Shown here piece by piece: positions 13,396 to 14,107 of a stretch of DNA of 14,107 nucleotides. The stretch covers positions 1 to 14,107 of the forward strand of contig DADA01000123.1 of NCBI GenBank assembly GCA_002494895.1. The letters are read 5' to 3'. The stretch's first letter is position 1. Each line of letters begins with the position of its first letter. The notes under the pieces are model-generated. The model was not told the DNA's origin. It saw nothing but the letters and a program-made list of their open reading frames with translations, and ran no database searches. Both the position numbers and the translations under genes were made by a program. Origin of the DNA: Nitrososphaera sp. UBA210 (lineage in GTDB: Archaea > Thermoproteota > Nitrososphaeria > Nitrososphaerales > Nitrososphaeraceae).

Positions 13396-14107
13396 TCAGT
13401 TCAGAGCCTTCAGGCGATCGATTGCGACGATGGGAGCTTCCGGATTGGTCTTTAATCCAAGGATGTTCATCGCCGACGCAATTGACGAGATCGTCCTCAT
13501 CACGTGGTAACGTCCAACTTCTCCCATCGAGCCGACCCTGAAGACCTTTCCTTTGAGATCGCCAAAGCCACCTGCAACTAGCACCCTGAATTCACTCGAA
13601 AGCAGGCCGCGGAATTTCTTGTCGTCCATTCCAGGCAAGTAGTTGACCGCGATTATCACGCTGCTTCTTGCGTCCGGTTTTGCAAACGGAGTCAACCCAA
13701 GCGCGCTAAGTGCAGAATAGAAGGCATCTGCACATATTTTGTGTCGCCTAATCCTGTTGTCCATCCCTTCCTCGAGCACCATGTCCAGCGCCTCCCTGAA
13801 TGCATAGTAGAGAGGCAATGCCGGCGTAAATGGCGTTTCAAAGTGCTCCTCATAATACTTGAAGTAGCGCTTTAAGTTGAGGTAGTGAGTCGGAGGAGGA
13901 TTCTCTTGCATGTACTTTTTTGCCCTCTTGCTTATCGATATCGGCGCAACGCCGGGCGGAGCCGCGAGCGCTTTCTGCGAGGCCGTCAGGCAGATATCGA
14001 TATTCCATTTGTCCACCGGGAGTTCGTCGCCTCCTAGGATCGAAACAGAGTCAGCAATAAAGAACGCCCCCTTCCTTGAAGCCAGCTCGCCCAACTTGTC
14101 CATGTAC
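13396..14107 (-). CDS. Class V PLP-dependent aminotransferase (alanine-glyoxylate/serine-pyruvate type), 5' end cut by window
   Basis: The last 236 or so residues of a protein expected to be about 380 long. The frame stays open to the window edge with Y before the M at 14103, so that Met is internal. Counting from it, the PLP-contact Asp is D18 in I-A-D-S-V-S, and the Schiff-base lysine is K44 in T-A-S-Q-K-A-L, followed by A-P-P-G-V-A. P-F-T-P-A-L-P-L-Y-Y-A (91-101) and F-R-V-G-S-M-G-E-V (189-197) belong to the alanine-glyoxylate, serine-pyruvate and serine-glyoxylate aminotransferase group. Archaeal members may transaminate alanine, serine or aspartate with glyoxylate or pyruvate; the substrate cannot be told from this half. 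The gene is followed by a T-tract. Confidence 0.9.
   Translation of the reverse strand, partial: YMDKLGELASRKGAFFIADSVSILGGDELPVDKWNIDICLTASQKALAAPPGVAPISISKRAKKYMQENPPPTHYLNLKRYFKYYEEHFETPFTPALPLYYAFREALDMVLEEGMDNRIRRHKICADAFYSALSALGLTPFAKPDARSSVIIAVNYLPGMDDKKFRGLLSSEFRVLVAGGFGDLKGKVFRVGSMGEVGRYHVMRTISSIASAMNILGLKTNPEAPIVAIDRLKALN

Overview
The window looks like ordinary chromosome of an archaeon, most likely Nitrososphaerota (Thaumarchaeota) of the moderate-GC, Nitrososphaera-like soil type. The grounds are: a Holliday junction resolvase Hjc, a translin/TRAX-family protein, a PAC2-family protein, a long archaeal FKBP, a free-standing MetRS C-terminal-like tRNA-binding protein, and a run of TATA-like boxes 26-31 bp upstream of start codons, as expected for leaderless archaeal transcripts. 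There is no ammonia-oxidation gene here, so the ammonia-oxidiser assignment is not shown. I see no rRNA, tRNA, CRISPR array, insertion sequence or prophage, and no gene-free stretch over 300 bp (the longest is about 180 bp, 4779-4958).

Layout. Bases 1-683 hold the end of a PAC2-family gene on the + strand. It converges on a minus-strand cluster: nnrD (NAD(P)H-hydrate repair), then a classical SDR oxidoreductase, then a small tRNA-binding OB-fold protein. Further minus-strand genes follow upstream: a CDF metal exporter with three tandem C-terminal regulatory domains, and a dodecin-family protein. Divergent from dodecin is a + strand pair: an 805-residue HerA-type ATPase whose end overlaps by 10 bp a predicted secreted or membrane-anchored SNase-fold nuclease. 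These converge on hjc and ppk2 (minus; hjc is first in the transcript). Divergent from hjc is the + strand group translin/TRAX, tatA, gdhA, each with its own TATA-like box. gdhA converges on minus-strand genes for an A-type Fe-S carrier, an FKBP prolyl isomerase and the C-terminal two thirds of a class V aminotransferase that runs off the right edge.

Most genes are housekeeping: metabolite repair, Fe-S assembly, protein folding and export, recombination, RNA processing, nitrogen and polyphosphate metabolism. The least explained part is 4959-8224, where a HerA-like motor with a coiled-coil tail is translationally coupled to an exported nuclease with a changed metal-ligand position. I regard this as the best candidate for something undescribed, but a shared function is inference from gene overlap alone. 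Other points worth attention are the triple-CTD CDF transporter, a dodecin without its flavin-stacking residues, and frequent TTG start codons.
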